Shown here in pieces: positions 35,389 to 47,212 of a stretch of 64,000 bases of DNA. The notes below the pieces were generated by a model that searched no databases, was not told where the DNA came from, and saw only the letters and a list, made by a program, of their open reading frames with translations. Made by a program: the position numbers and the translations under genes. This DNA is from Spirodela intermedia. Its lineage: Eukaryota; Streptophyta; Magnoliopsida; Alismatales; Araceae. The DNA lies in NCBI GenBank assembly GCA_902729315.2, contig LR746267.1:3294386-3358385 (forward strand), in the 5' to 3' direction. Position 1 is the first letter of the stretch, and every line of letters starts with the position of its first letter.

Positions 35389-36190
35389 ATGAGAAAATAT
35401 ATATTTTTGATTTTAGATCTAGTTTCAATTTTTCAACAAGAATATATTCTTGTTGCAGTGGATTATGTTTCTAAATGGATTGAAGTTATACCTACACGTA
35501 CATGTGATAATAAAGTTGTCATAAAATTTCTTAAGTCTCATATTTTCTCTTGTTTTGGCTGTCCACGTGCTATTACTAGTGAGAATGGTTCTCATTTTAT
35601 TAACTCACAATTTAAAGCTTTATTGAAGAAATATGGAGTTACTCACAAGATTTCTGCATCATATCATCCTCAGTCAAATGGGTCGGTGGAAGTATCCAAT
35701 AGAGAGATCAAGCAAATACTTCAAAAGGTAATTCGAGTTGATAGAAAAGATTGGTCATTGATGTTTGATGAGGCTTTATGGGCTTATAGAACAACATATA
35801 AAACTCCTATTGACATGTCACCATTTAGATTAGTGTTTGGAAAATCATGTCATTTACCCATGAAATTAGAACATATAGCTTATTGGGCAATCAAACAATT
35901 AAATACTAATTTGCAAGAGGCTAGATATCATAGATCTCTTCAATTATCTGAATTAGAAGAGCTTAGGAATGAGGCTTATGAAAATTCTCATATTTATAAA
36001 TCTTGCATGGAAGCTTATAATGATAAATATATTACAAGAAAATCATTTCAAGTTGGTCGAAAGGTATGGCCTTTCAGTTCAAGATTACGTTTATTTCTTG
36101 GAAAATTAAAATCAAGATGGGATGGCCCCTATATTGTTGTTAATGTTGCAAGTAATGGAGTTGTGAAAATTAGTGACCCAAGAGATGGAC
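35389..36190 (+). pseudogene. Element F (Athila-like family 2) integrase
   Basis: An open 269-codon stretch. Its first ~20 codons may be flank; from about 35437 it reads ILVAVDYVSKWIEVIP, which follows the first catalytic Asp. The second catalytic Asp lies in ITSENGSHFINSQF and is Glu here (SEN instead of SDN/SDG). The Glu is kept in NGSVEVSNREI. The C-terminal block VGRKVWPFSSRLRLFLGKL and GPYIVVNVASNG identify it as Athila-lineage integrase, but clearly different from family 1 (about half the residues agree). It ends where a family-1 LTR fragment begins. Confidence 0.83.
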
Positions 36191-36931
36191 TAACGTGACT
36201 TAGTCATTGTATAGTAAATCACATAAATTTTAAATTTATAAAACTAGAAAATACTAATTTTCAGATATTTAGAAGTATTTCTAAATAAATATATTAATTA
36301 TAATTCAATCAAAGTTTCAAAAATTATAATTCAATCATAGGGATGTAATATAATATTAGATAATATTTCAGAATTTTTCTCAAAGGATATGAATCTTTAT
36401 GAATTTATACTAAGAAAAATATATATATATTTCAAATTCATGAAAAAAAAGAAATAAGGGTGCGTCAAAATGACATCATCACTCAACAAACATGAATCGG
36501 GCAGAAATAAAGTTTTACCTAGTGATTCTTACATAAGTTATTACAAATGATTTAATCGGTCAAATTAAAATATGTAAAAGTCAGAAGAATTGTAATTAAA
36601 TGAAGAGTAGTTTAGAAAATTTAAATCACAAAATTTATCTCTAAGTGAAGTAAAAATTAAGTTAAAAGTAGGAAAGACAGAGTTCCAACATCACGATGGT
36701 GATGCATCGATGATGCACAGGAATTCTAAGCATTCAGGAGGATTTTCATATAATGTCCACAATCTCAAAGGCTCTCTTTGGACAAAGACAATATGGACAA
36801 TCTCTAGATCTTCTTACAAAGTCTAAAGAGCTATGAAATAGGTCATCAAATCGTCTCTAGTGGTTATCAACTGATAGAGTAGAAAAATAGTGACTTTACG
36901 GCTCTCTGATAGCTATCACCTAATGAAAAGT
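36191..36931 (-). repeat. Family-1 LTR fragment (3' half)
   Basis: 741 bp in reverse, starting TAACGTGACTTAGTCATTG and running to the GC-rich middle, where it is cut by another LTR in plus orientation. It separates the element F integrase from its non-coding tail. Confidence 0.8.
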
Positions 36932-38593
36932 TGATAAGTTTTCATTATCATGAGTTAATATTTAGTAAATAATATAGTTTTAACTTTAAATCATGATAAA
37001 TAGACTTATATTTGTGTTAAATTATAAAAATTAGTTTTCAATTGATTAACATGAATTTTTGGCTAATTATTTGATTTTTTACAAATTTATATAATTTTTA
37101 TAGTCATATTTTTGAGATAAATGAAGAAAAAGAAATAAGAATAAAAATATAGCAAACGGGGGGGACTTGTCAGCCAACAGGGCCCACAAATAGGTTGGAA
37201 GCATAGTCGGAGGGAGTTGTGAGTAGAAGCTTGAGCAGTTAGGACTGATGGAGACACGTGTGTGCCACTCCCCTTTCATGTTACCTATGGCCAATCAGTT
37301 GTGAGGCAAAGAGTGGGCATACATGCGAGAGAACGAAACTCATTATTTACAAATATGATATTATTATATATTTACTCAAAAATTTGGCACACAAGTGATG
37401 TACGACTAAATCTACATCACATCTTCCTCTGAAAGGCTTTGAAGATTTTAATACCTAAACTATCCCTTCGTTATATTAGAGATATATAATGATGACGTCA
37501 CTTGATAAGGGCATTACAATACTTATTTCAATCTCTCTCATATAGGTGGGCAATTAGCGTGGGTTCGAATCCTCTTAAAGCCAAAACTCGTATTTTTATT
37601 TGGTTATCGCGACTTTTCTACAGATCACTAGTGAAGGATTAAGCCATCAAAATCACTAGATCATCGACGAAAATCTCGTCAACAAAATTTATGGACTAAT
37701 GTTATTAAAATTGTTGAACGATCCACCAGAAGATGAGTCGCCACCTCTTGAGAGCGTATCGGATGCGATGAAGAGTCTTCTCTTGTTGCACGAACTTAAA
37801 GATGAAGCTCCCTAACACACGCCCCACCTCCATTCAACTCTTCTCTGTTAGGTGATAGCTGTCAAAGAGCCGCAAAGTCACCATTTTTTTATTTTACCAG
37901 GTGATAGCCGTCAAAGATGATTTAATGACCTATTTCATTGATCTCTAGACTTTACAAAGAGATCTAGAGATTGCCTACGTTGTCCTTGTCCAAAGAAAAC
38001 CTTCGAGACTACAGACACTACATGATGATCCTCTCAAATGCTCAAGATTCTGATGCATCACCGACGCATTGCTGCCATGATGTTGGAACTCTGTTTTCCT
38101 ACTTTCAACTTATTTTCACTTCATTTAGTGATACTTTGTGTGATTTAAATTTACTAAGTTATACTTTATTCAACTATAATTCTTTCGGCTTTTATAGATC
38201 TTAGTTTGATCAATTAAATCATTTGTAATTACTTACGTAAGAATCATTAGGTAGAACTCTACTTCTGTTGGATTTGTGTTCGTCAAGTGCTAACGTCATC
38301 TTGATATCCACACCCTTATTTTCCTTTTTCATAAATTTTAAATATATTTTATTTTTATTTATTAATATAAAATTCATAAAAAGTTGTATTTTGTGAGAAA
38401 AATTCTAAAAAAATACCTGATATTATATTACATCCCTATGATCGACTTGGAAAATTATCTCTATTTTTGGAAGTTTTATTGAATTATATTGATATATTTT
38501 TTAAAAATATTTCTAAATATCCAAAAATTGATATTTTCTAGTTTTATAAATTTAAATTTATGTGATTTATGATACAATGATGAAGTCACGTCA
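36932..38593 (+). repeat. Family-1 LTR (apparently solo)
   Basis: 1662 bp, from TGATAAGTTTTCATT to GAAGTCACGTCA, long subtype with the extra segment at about 37446-37555. It has an exact GGTTCGAATCC box at 37562-37572. The flanks (AAAGT and ATCTA) do not form a target duplication, and it lies between LTR fragments of opposite orientation, so its borders were probably remodelled. Confidence 0.82.
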
Positions 38594-38595
38594 AT

Positions 38596-38797
38596 CTAAA
38601 ATTCATAAAAAATTATATTTTTTAAAAATAATTCTGAAAAAGTTTTTAATATTATATTACATCCTTATGATTGACCTAGAAAATTCTCACTAGTTTTGGA
38701 ACTTTTATTGAATTATAATTGATATATTTGTTGAGAAATACTTGTAAATACTCAAAAATTGAGATTTTCTAGTTTTATAAATTTAAATTTATGTGAT
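38596..38797 (+). repeat. Family-1 LTR fragment (near 3' end)
   Basis: About 200 bp equivalent to the last ~250 bp of the LTR (TAAAATTCATAAAAAATTAT, then TTGAATTATAATTGATATAT), lacking the terminal GACTAAGTCACGTCA. It directly follows a complete LTR of the same orientation. Confidence 0.75.
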
Positions 38798-39246
38798 TTT
38801 AAATTAATCTGAATTATTTACTGATTTTTTAAAATTACTTTTCATGTGCCTTAGCTATTTTATATATAGCCATTTTTATACAAGATTTGACACAATCGTT
38901 ATCCCATGCATATCATTTATAGTGTAAGGTATCTATCAATGCTATTTCTTGATGAGGTGAATTCTTTTCCTTATTTATGTAGTACAATTATTATTATATG
39001 TAGAGTACTAAGAAACATGCTTAAAACTATGAAAATGTTTGAAGTATATACCTTAGGAAATATTTTTATACCAAAGGTAGTTTTACTACCTATGCTTGGC
39101 ATAGATCATATAATCATTTGAGAAGGTTATCTCATATTAGCTCTGATATATAATTGATCCATGATTACTTGATGATGTTTCTTAATTTTTACATATATGT
39201 TTTATTTTCATTGCTTAGGGACTAGCAATGATTCAAGTTGGGGATG
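38798..39246 (+). other. Element F 3' non-coding tail and polypurine tract
   Basis: AT-rich, without a convincing ORF. The last part, GGGACTAGCAATGATTCAAGTTGGGGATG (39218-39246 in two pieces: GGGACTAGCAATGATT and CAAGTTGGGGATG), parallels the GGGACTAGCAATAATTTAAG string before the family-1 3' LTR. This shows common ancestry of the PPT region in both families, and places the family-2 LTR start at 39247. Confidence 0.65.
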
Positions 39247-40760
39247 TGATAACTTGTGAAAACTATATGTTAATCTATTATCAAATCAGGGAGAAGAATG
39301 CATATTTCAGAAATATTTCACAAGTTATCATGTTAATTATTTTTTTTGTTATTTAAATGAACCTCTCTAAATCTTAATTTAAATTGGTATTTTATGAATA
39401 AAAAGAAAATTGATGAGAATTTATTTCATATCTTGAGGGTTAATTTTCATTTATTTTATTTTTAAAAAATTTATTGTCTTAAATTATGATAATTAATTGA
39501 AATATAGTTTATGAATTTTTTGGAAAATTTTAGGCATTAAAATAAATATAATCAGAGGTCATGATTAGTATATATGATAACACACATAAATCTACTAAAT
39601 ATATCTTGTTATTCTTTTTAGATGTGACGATAGCGTGATAGTAGTGGTCAGATTTGACGCATCACATGAAGCCACATCACTACTGCCGTCATATGAAAAA
39701 GTAGCTCCAAGATCCAGTAGTGACCGCTAGCAGATCCGACAATCTAGAAGATGCCATGTTGTAGCCATAAATGCACGAAAAGTAGCCGTTAAATCCAATG
39801 GTGGCTATCATGGCATCCGGTGCACATGGATCCCGATAAAGCCTATGCTCTTGCCAATGGAGTATAACGACAATTATTGGGCCCCGTCACCCCTCTTCAT
39901 AGCAAAATGACGGTGCAAGGATCCAATGTTCTTCATCGAACCACGAGTTAGAGGATATCTTTACAAATATCAATTATCATCTGGTAAAATAGATGATATC
40001 GATTATTCTCTCACACGTGTGGAAGGGTATATGTTCAAATATCAATTATCATCTGGTAAAACAGATAATATTGATTATCACTGCACGAGAAAATAGAAAA
40101 ATGCCAGAAAAATCAGAGAAAAATCGACAAAATATAACAGAAAATAGGAAGTCAAAACAGAAAACGTGATTTGTGGATCTGGGGTACAAAAAGGAGGAAG
40201 AGGGGAGAGAAAGGAGGCTATTTTCATAGTTGTGCTTGGGTTGTTCTAGAGAGAAAATATTGTTCTTCTTTCTCATGTGAAAATAGGAATCTCAGTGCAT
40301 TATTGATTTTGATTATTCTTCTCTGGCTTTTTCACCTTGAACTAGATGCAAGACTGAGAAGCGCTACCCATAGGTTGACATCAAGTCATGCATTCTAAGA
40401 GTTGTAAGTTTGATTTTTAATAGAGGTTTCATTATTTTCTTCTTTGATCTGTGAAATAATTTTATTTTTTTAGGTTTAATTATTTCTTTACTTATTTTTG
40501 TTCTATTTTTATCATTCCAAAGCATATTTAGTTTGCTCATTTAAATTCATTTAATTTTTAAATTCGTACTTACATTTATTTACCATTTTATTTCCTTTAT
40601 TACTTTGAATATTAATTTAAATCTTCTAATCAATTTCATAATTCATTACATTAGAGAATAAAAAGATTTTTAAAAAGCCTTCCCTGAGGAGATGACCTAG
40701 CTCACCACTATATCTATTTAAATTTTTATTTTTTTTGGGTGAATCTAGTTCTATAAATTA
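39247..40760 (+). repeat. Family-2 LTR (3' LTR of element F), 3' border uncertain
   Basis: It starts TGATAACTTGTGAAA at 39247, and TTTCACAAGTTATCA at 39316-39330 pairs perfectly with the start over 15 bp. It includes a 43-bp direct repeat (39964-40006 and 40036-40078), a TATA-like GGTACAAAAAGG near 40181 and a U5-like CCCTGAGGAGATGACCTAG string (40683-40701), common near the 3' end of Athila-type LTRs. The exact 3' end is not resolved; similarity to LTR-type sequence fades around 40760. Confidence 0.65.
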
Positions 40761-41024
40761 TTAAAATTGATTGATGATTCTAATAACAACTTAGAATCAC
40801 ATCAGAAGTCAGTCTCTTCACGTGTATTCCAGTTAAGTGGGAAAAGTCCAACTCGGTTTGTGGGCGCATCTATGCTCAGGACCGCAAGAATGGACTCAAA
40901 CTACCAAGATATTCATTATGGTGTCGATCGTAGTCAACATCAGCGTCGCAAGCAACTTAAATTAATCCAAGTCAAACGTAAGCAAAATATCTAGCAATTA
41001 AGCAAAAGGCTTCTCTATCGTCTC
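40761..41024. other. 3' flank of the terpene synthase gene
   Basis: This covers the transition from LTR sequence to gene flank. It has no ORF of note and no clear polyadenylation signal. The terpene synthase stop codon is at 41027-41025, so part of this stretch is probably its 3' untranslated region. Confidence 0.4.
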
Positions 41025-41735
41025 CTACTTGACGGGCTTCAAGAACAATGCCTTTACTATGTCCTCCACGCTTGGGGCCTTGGGGTCGTCGCCGTATCGG
41101 TAAAAGCACTGAGACAATCGCGCGAGGTTGAAACAGCCGTTAACGACGGTGAAGGGCAAGGGCGACGCAGCCAACGCATCCCCGTTGAGATCCTTCCAGG
41201 CGGTGCTTATCAGCCCTCTGATGTGCCTGCGGGCATCCTCGTCGTCCGCGAGACCTCTTTCTTGCATGTAGCACTCTATGCTTGAAGCCACGTCGCCTCT
41301 TTGTTGTTCCGCCTGCAGCACGTCGACGTGGAGAGTCAAGGTTCTGATAGCCGAATAATCAAACCTCGAACCAGTTGAGACTGCTCGGTTATATTTGATA
41401 ATAATCTTACATAGGACTTCTCTTTATTGAGGCGGAATTGGCGGGAAATATACCTTGGCTGTTCCTAGGTCGTTCCAGAGCCGGAGGATCCTGCCGCTGT
41501 GAGAGAACAGGCCGTCGCGACTGCAGACTAGACGTAAGCTCTCCTCCGAGACGGGGCACCCAAGGAGGAGGAAGGACTGCAAGAAAACCACGTAAGTCCC
41601 CGCCGAGGTGATACCGTTTCTCAGATACTCTTCTACGCTCGGGACGATCCCTCCGTTGTACCACTTCGCCTCAAGAAGGAGTGCCTCACACATGTCCACC
41701 AACTGTACCACGATTGTGCGAGGAAATGTCAGAAT

Positions 41736-41793
<58 letters not shown>

Positions 41794-43253
41794 GACGCTC
41801 ACGGTCTTTCTGAAAAGGGAGGTGACGCATTTTCCAGAGTTCACGAGGACCTTGTAGCTGATCTCGTTGGTGGTGTTATACACGATAAGATAGCATATCT
41901 TCAAAACATCAGGCAACTTTTCCATGGCTTGAAGTTCCCACCTTAAACCAGTGAAAAGAGTCTAAAGTTAACGAAACTGCCAACGAGGAAAAGAAGGCAA
42001 ACTGTTTTACCCGGGCCTGCAAACCTTTTGATGGCATCAGTGAAGAGGGTGAGTTCTTCCAATGATCCATAGCGATCATATAAGTCGTCAAGAAGATGGC
42101 ACATGCCTACACTTTTAGTGAGCTCTATCCGGGACCTGGAGAAAGAGGGCTGGGGAAATATCCCCGCAGTCCACAGAAAGAACTCCTGTGCACGATCTCT
42201 CACAAAGCTGAGCTTATGCGCCAGACCGTGCTCCTTCCACCACCTTGTGAACTCCTCCAGTTCCTCTTGGTGCTGTGACTGAACCAAGTTATAGTCCAGA
42301 GACGCGAGCTCCAAGAGAGGTGATGAGTTCCCTTTTGGGTGGGTACTCTCCTGGATGAGCCTCCAGGCTTCGAATCTTTCCATCCTCATGTGCCTCGGGA
42401 GCTCGAGGGTGTGGTTAATCTGAGCGAGCTGCTGAGGAGTGAAAGGAGACTTTGGTGACTTTAGATGTTTCTTGCTGAACTCCATGGCGTGGGACATGAT
42501 CCCTTCGTGGCTGGTTCCATAGTGAGAGGCTTCGTGCAAGCTGAGAAGGCCTCTCCAGTCCGCGGCCAAGGAGTCCTTGAATTTTGCTTCTCTGTTGAGG
42601 AACTTGTGGAATAAATCTATAGAACGGAGATCAATCAAAAAGACACGTCAGTAACGACGAATACGCCAGAGAGAGAGAGAAGGGGACGTACCCGGGGCGA
42701 CGTTGTACCCGTAATTCCTTAAAACCCGAAACCGCTGCGCGGCATGGAAGAGGCCTTCGTCTTCTGCAACTGTGGAGTCGGCGATTCGATCCAGGAGACT
42801 TTTAATACCCTCCGTGAAAAGGTATGCGATCCCCAGATGCTGGAGTTTGTCGACGCACTGTATAACATCTTTCGTGGCGCAACTCCTGTTCAGGGTTCTC
42901 GCTACCTCTTCCTTCAGCTGTTCTACCCTCCTCCGGCCGAGATCGACCTGTACCTGGTCCTCCAAAAAGCTCGCGGTAGCAATAGGGCACTAGAGAGATG
43001 CACCGAGATGTGGGGTGAGACCAACAGAGAAGGACACAGCCGAGGGAGGGAGAAAGAGAGATTGTACCATGTTGTCACGGGGGAGAACCTGAGAAAGGCT
43101 ATCGGCATAGTGTTGCGGGTATAAGGCAATGGTCGCTTGTGACCAAGGACGAGGACGTGTGCGCGGAAACCACAACCCTCTCCTTTGCTCACAACCCAGA
43201 GAAGGACACGAAGACGAGCCCGTACCCATTTTAGGAGCGGGAAGAGCGGGCAT
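41025..43253 (-). CDS. Terpene synthase, probably acyclic mono-/sesquiterpene (TPS-g-like)
   Basis: Six exons join in frame: 43253-43068, 42989-42692, 42616-42025, 41941-41803, 41702-41454 and 41312-41025 (1752 bp, 583 residues plus stop). All introns fit GT-AG. The N-terminal domain starts about residue 70 (EDQVQVDLGRRRVEQLKEE). The class I catalytic domain has RDR (about 301-303), DDLYD (338-342) and NDLGTAKAE (482-490), the two Mg2+-diphosphate sites, all intact. The exons of 139 and 249 bp are the canonical plant TPS exons 5 and 6; exon 3 (592 bp) equals the usual exons 3+4 without their intron. The RRx8W motif expected in cyclising TPS-a/b enzymes is absent, as in TPS-g enzymes that make linalool or nerolidol. 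Exon 1 is basic and Ser/Pro-rich, possibly a plastid peptide. The product cannot be read from sequence. Start: ATG in CACCGATGCC; a second Met is at residue 9. Confidence 0.88.
41703..41802 (-). repeat. (TC)n microsatellite filling a terpene synthase intron
   Basis: The 100-bp intron between the 139- and 249-bp exons is about half (GA)n on the plus strand (41739-41791), which reads as (TC)n in the transcript. It lies upstream of the acceptor GTACAG and could act as an extended polypyrimidine tract. Confidence 0.9.
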
Positions 43254-43650
43254 CGGTGGAGGGGAGAGGAGACTCCGTTCTCGTCCGCGCTCGGTCGGTG
43301 GGAGAAGGCGATTGAGGGGTGGGCGTTAAAAGGAGGGAAGCGCGGCTTCGGCAGGTTTCTCAGGGCTTGAGCAACTCGGTGTCGATCTCAGAAAGTGTTA
43401 TGCGGTATGGGGACCCCTTCTGAAGGCTTAGTTTCGTCATCATTAGCCAACCAATGTCCAAGGAAAAGTAAACTAACTTCACGCCACACGCGTCCTAGAA
43501 TGGGCTGGTTGACTCAGTCATTAAGACGGTAATTAAACTAGGTACAGTCCGTCGATTCAATGGTATATTATTTATTTTTCTCGTATATTACTTTTTTCTC
43601 TACCAATTATGATCAATATGAAAATCTTAAACAAAAGCATGAGATGAAAG
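43254..43650 (-). promoter_or_regulatory. Putative promoter region of the terpene synthase gene
   Basis: Upstream of the ATG on the minus strand, the first ~130 bp are GC-rich (about 43254-43370) and hold CTTTTAACG (near 43325) but no clear TATA box. Beyond that the sequence becomes AT-rich. A CCACACGCG string and a GTTGACTCAG (W-box core TTGAC) lie near 43480-43520. No ORF is supported here. Confidence 0.35.
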
Positions 43651-43659
43651 AGAAGCTGT

Positions 43660-43802
43660 TAGGGACCTACTCCCTCGTTGACCAGTATCGGAACAGTACT
43701 CGCTGCCGGTGCCGTGAGAATGCGGCTGATTAGAGTTGAATAATAGATGAACAGCATTGCTACAGTGATAATGACGACCGGTGACCAGGACTCGTGAAAA
43801 GT

Positions 43803-43837
<35 letters not shown>

Positions 43838-44216
43838 ATGACATGAAGACTCACGCGAGACGAGAAGGGAGACAGAAAGTATGAGAGATAGAGAGAGCGA
43901 GAGAGAGGAGTATCCTACGAGGGCAAGTATTAGAGAACCCGACAGCGGATGCCTCTCCCGTGATACATTGAGTGCTCTCCCACTCTTCGAACTTTCTTTT
44001 TCCACTCCTATTGTCTGCTCCACTTCTCTTCTATTCGTAGGTGATACAGGAGACAGTTATTCATGCAGTGGTACGATGTGGCCGCGTATTCCACCAAAGA
44101 ACTCTGCGAACTCAGAGGTAGGTTGCCGGGGAGAAAGCACTTTGATAAGCCGAACCCTTTGTGGCTTTGACCTCTTCTTCCAGGGTATGTGGATGATGTC
44201 TGGGGGAAGCTAATTT
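43660..44216 (-). other. Unidentified exon-like stretch upstream of terpene synthase
   Basis: Minus-strand frame 43800-43660 reads WSPVVIITVAMLFIYYSTLI followed by SRILTAPAASTVPILVNEG and a stop. It has a 20-residue hydrophobic segment resembling one membrane helix, just after a (CT)n tract (plus (GA)n at 43807-43835) with an AG that could be an acceptor. A second open stretch (44023-43920) reads VEKESSKSGRALNVSRERH. I recognise no family. It could be remnant exons of a membrane protein, or chance frames in GC-rich DNA. Confidence 0.2.
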
Positions 44217-45928
44217 TTTTTTCATGAAATATTATTTTTAGTCTTTCTCTCAACAATGGACAATACCTACAGTGTCAACGTGAATCACAAGATATGAGTA
44301 GGTGAGTACACAGAAAGGAAGTGATACAAGGAAAGCTTCGGAGAAACAAAAATCCGGCCTTTAACCTACAAGGCAAGACGTGAGACATAAAATTCATCAA
44401 TCCTCCAGGCCACGTAGATTAATTTTTACGATCTTTCAATACATCATCAGACAAAGAAAAGACCCTTTGAAGCTAACATAGGTTTATTAATCCACGAGTA
44501 AAAAGAAATTTTACAAAGATTACGAAATTTGTATTATTGGTCATCTCCTTCAGCCACAATGTGTCAGCCTTTAAATATGTCAAAATTCTTTGTGATAGTC
44601 GTACAAACTAAAATACATAAGAGAACAAGTTAAAATTAAATTGATAGCAAAAAATTTACTAATACAAATATCAGGAGACATACATATTTTCACGAATGAC
44701 CTAACAAATTGAATATTAGATTTCGTAAGTTTATGATTACAAAGTTAACTATTTTGATGATCATAAAGATTTTGATTTAGGAAACAGCTAAAATAAGGTA
44801 ATTATATTATAAGGTAATGACATATTCTGCCGACCTTTTAAAAAGTTCAAGATATCTGAATATCCACTAAAATTGTTGATAAAGTTTATTGAATATTTTC
44901 CTTATTCCCTTGTTCAGGTATCAACATATGTGTTATCACATCAGGAGAGAAAGGAGATGAACATTAGACACAACACAAAATGTTAGAACCAAAACTTAAT
45001 GTTGAGATGGGAAAATTAAAAAATTAAAGGTAAAAAAGACGAAAGATTCTTCTGAATTGGAAACAGAAAATATCAACAAGGTAAAAACTCTTGGAACATT
45101 ACGGCATGCACTTGCAGTGCAAGAGATTGGTATTCAGTGCAAGCGATTGGAGTGAGTGAAGACATATTAGATGAATGTGTTAGGTCTAGGTGATGCATAT
45201 GCCTCATGGTCAGTTATAGACTAAAAGGTTCCACCAGGATCACTAGTAAGGTTACAACCTTTATATGTACAGCAGCCCTTCCCTACAATGCCTGCAATGC
45301 TTTGATACTAGTAGTTCTCTAAAATTAAACCTGGACGCAAGATCATTTGAAATAGCCAAGTTATCTTGTTATTCTAGACTTTGGTCAAGATTCCTATTTT
45401 CCATGTATTATTCCGGATCATTAAAAAGGCTTTGAGGAGCTTTTGTAGTCTGATACAACAATTTGGTACCACAAACAGCTCCTCTTGGCACTCTAAACTT
45501 TGGACCTAATTTCTTGAGGATTTTGAATGCTAGTACTTTGCATTTTCCTAGTTTTTGTCCATAATTTATTGCATCTCAGGAAAACTAATATGTGAATAGT
45601 CAAATTGATTGTAACCACTTGTTAATGGTTGTTCTCGTCAGGAATAATATTAAATTTTGCTATCATATGATCCACCAACAAGTAGAACCCAACAACGAGA
45701 AGATGCATCTTCAAGTATAACCCGGCTTAATTATTCTGCGCAAACTTTCAACACGCCCAGATCAGCTATTGTGACAGGATGTAGATGGCTTTTGAAAGGG
45801 TCTACCATGTGCCACTGACTCAATCAATATCCTAAACAACTCATGCGGCGTGACACATAGGTTCCTTTATTTAGTACTGTAGGTATCCATCACTTTGATC
45901 TGATTTTGGTTGCTGTAACGTTATAACG
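44217..45928. other. Intergenic, no recognisable feature
   Basis: AT-rich unique-looking sequence. I see no long ORF, LTR end, RNA gene or obvious repeat. It separates the terpene synthase gene from its broken tandem copy. Confidence 0.5.
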
Positions 45929-46214
<286 letters not shown>

Positions 46215-46374
46215 CGTGTCAATTCATGGGGAGTTTGATATTTCCCGCATATTCCGAGTGAAGCCTGTTTGAAAGGAAACATTTAAACGTTCATCTTAGA
46301 TGCAGATGCGAATCTACCTCTGCTGCCGATTTATTAAAAAATCATGTCTTACGTATCATCTCCGACATGATGGC

Positions 46375-46994
46375 CTTTTTACTAGGTCCACGCTTGAGGC
46401 CTTGGGGTCGTCGTCCAATCGCGCGAGGTTGAAACAGGCGTCGACGACAGTGGGCTGCGGAGCCATCCCGTCTCCACTGAGATCCTTCCACGTGGCGCTT
46501 ACCAGCCTTCTGTTGTGCCTGCGGGCATCACCGTCATCCGGGAGGTTTCCTTTCTTGCATGTAGCACTGCATGGTCGGGGCCTCGTCCCCTCTCTGCTGT
46601 TCCGCCTGCAGCACGTCGATGTGGAGAGTCAAAGTACCGATAGCCGAATCATCAAAGCTTAAAGCAGTTGAGATGGCGTACCAATATTTAATAATGATCT
46701 CAGGAAGGACGTCTCTTTCTATTCCGGGGGAGAATTTCATATATTTTGAGGCGGAGTTAACTGGAAGTATACCTTGGTTGTTCCTGCGCCGGAGGATCTT
46801 TCTGTTGTGAGAGAACCGGTTGTCATGACTGCAGACTAGCCGGACGCTCTTCTCCGAAGGGAATCCCCAGGAGGAGGAAGGCCCGCAGGGAGACCACGAT
46901 ACGTTCCCGCTGAGGTGATATCGTTTCTAAGATGCCCCTCTACACTCTGGACAATCCCTCCGTTGAATCACTTCGCCTCCGTTTCTCAAAACGA
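46375..46994 (-). pseudogene. Terpene synthase pseudogene (last two exons)
   Basis: A tandem relative of the gene at 41025-43253. The last-exon part (46605-46375) matches its last exon but has several internal deletions, including one near 46420 that removes about 18 bp. The preceding exon (about 46994-46773) matches the 249-bp exon but lacks the segment encoding WNDLG, so the second metal-binding motif is gone, and it misses its first ~30 bp. The homologous upstream intron is recognisable by TTGTGCGAG followed by a (GA)n run. Nothing of the upstream exons remains in the window. Confidence 0.85.
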
Positions 46995-47021
46995 CAAGCT
47001 GTAACAAATTGTGCGAGAAAA

Positions 47022-47076
47022 TCCAGAGAGAGAGAGAGAAGAGATTGTGTGTGTGTGTGTGTGCGTGTGCGTGTGC

Positions 47077-47122
<46 letters not shown>

Positions 47123-47144
47123 AGAGGGGGGGAAAGAGAGATAT

Positions 47145-47180
<36 letters not shown>

Positions 47181-47212
47181 TGTGTGTGTAGGTGTGTGAG
47201 AGAGAGAGATGG
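47022..47212. repeat. Compound (GA)n/(GT)n microsatellite
   Basis: Blocks of (GA)n and (GT)n alternate, with CGTGTG variants, at the place equivalent to the pure (GA)n intron repeat of the intact terpene synthase gene. The array therefore expanded and diversified after the duplication. Confidence 0.95.
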
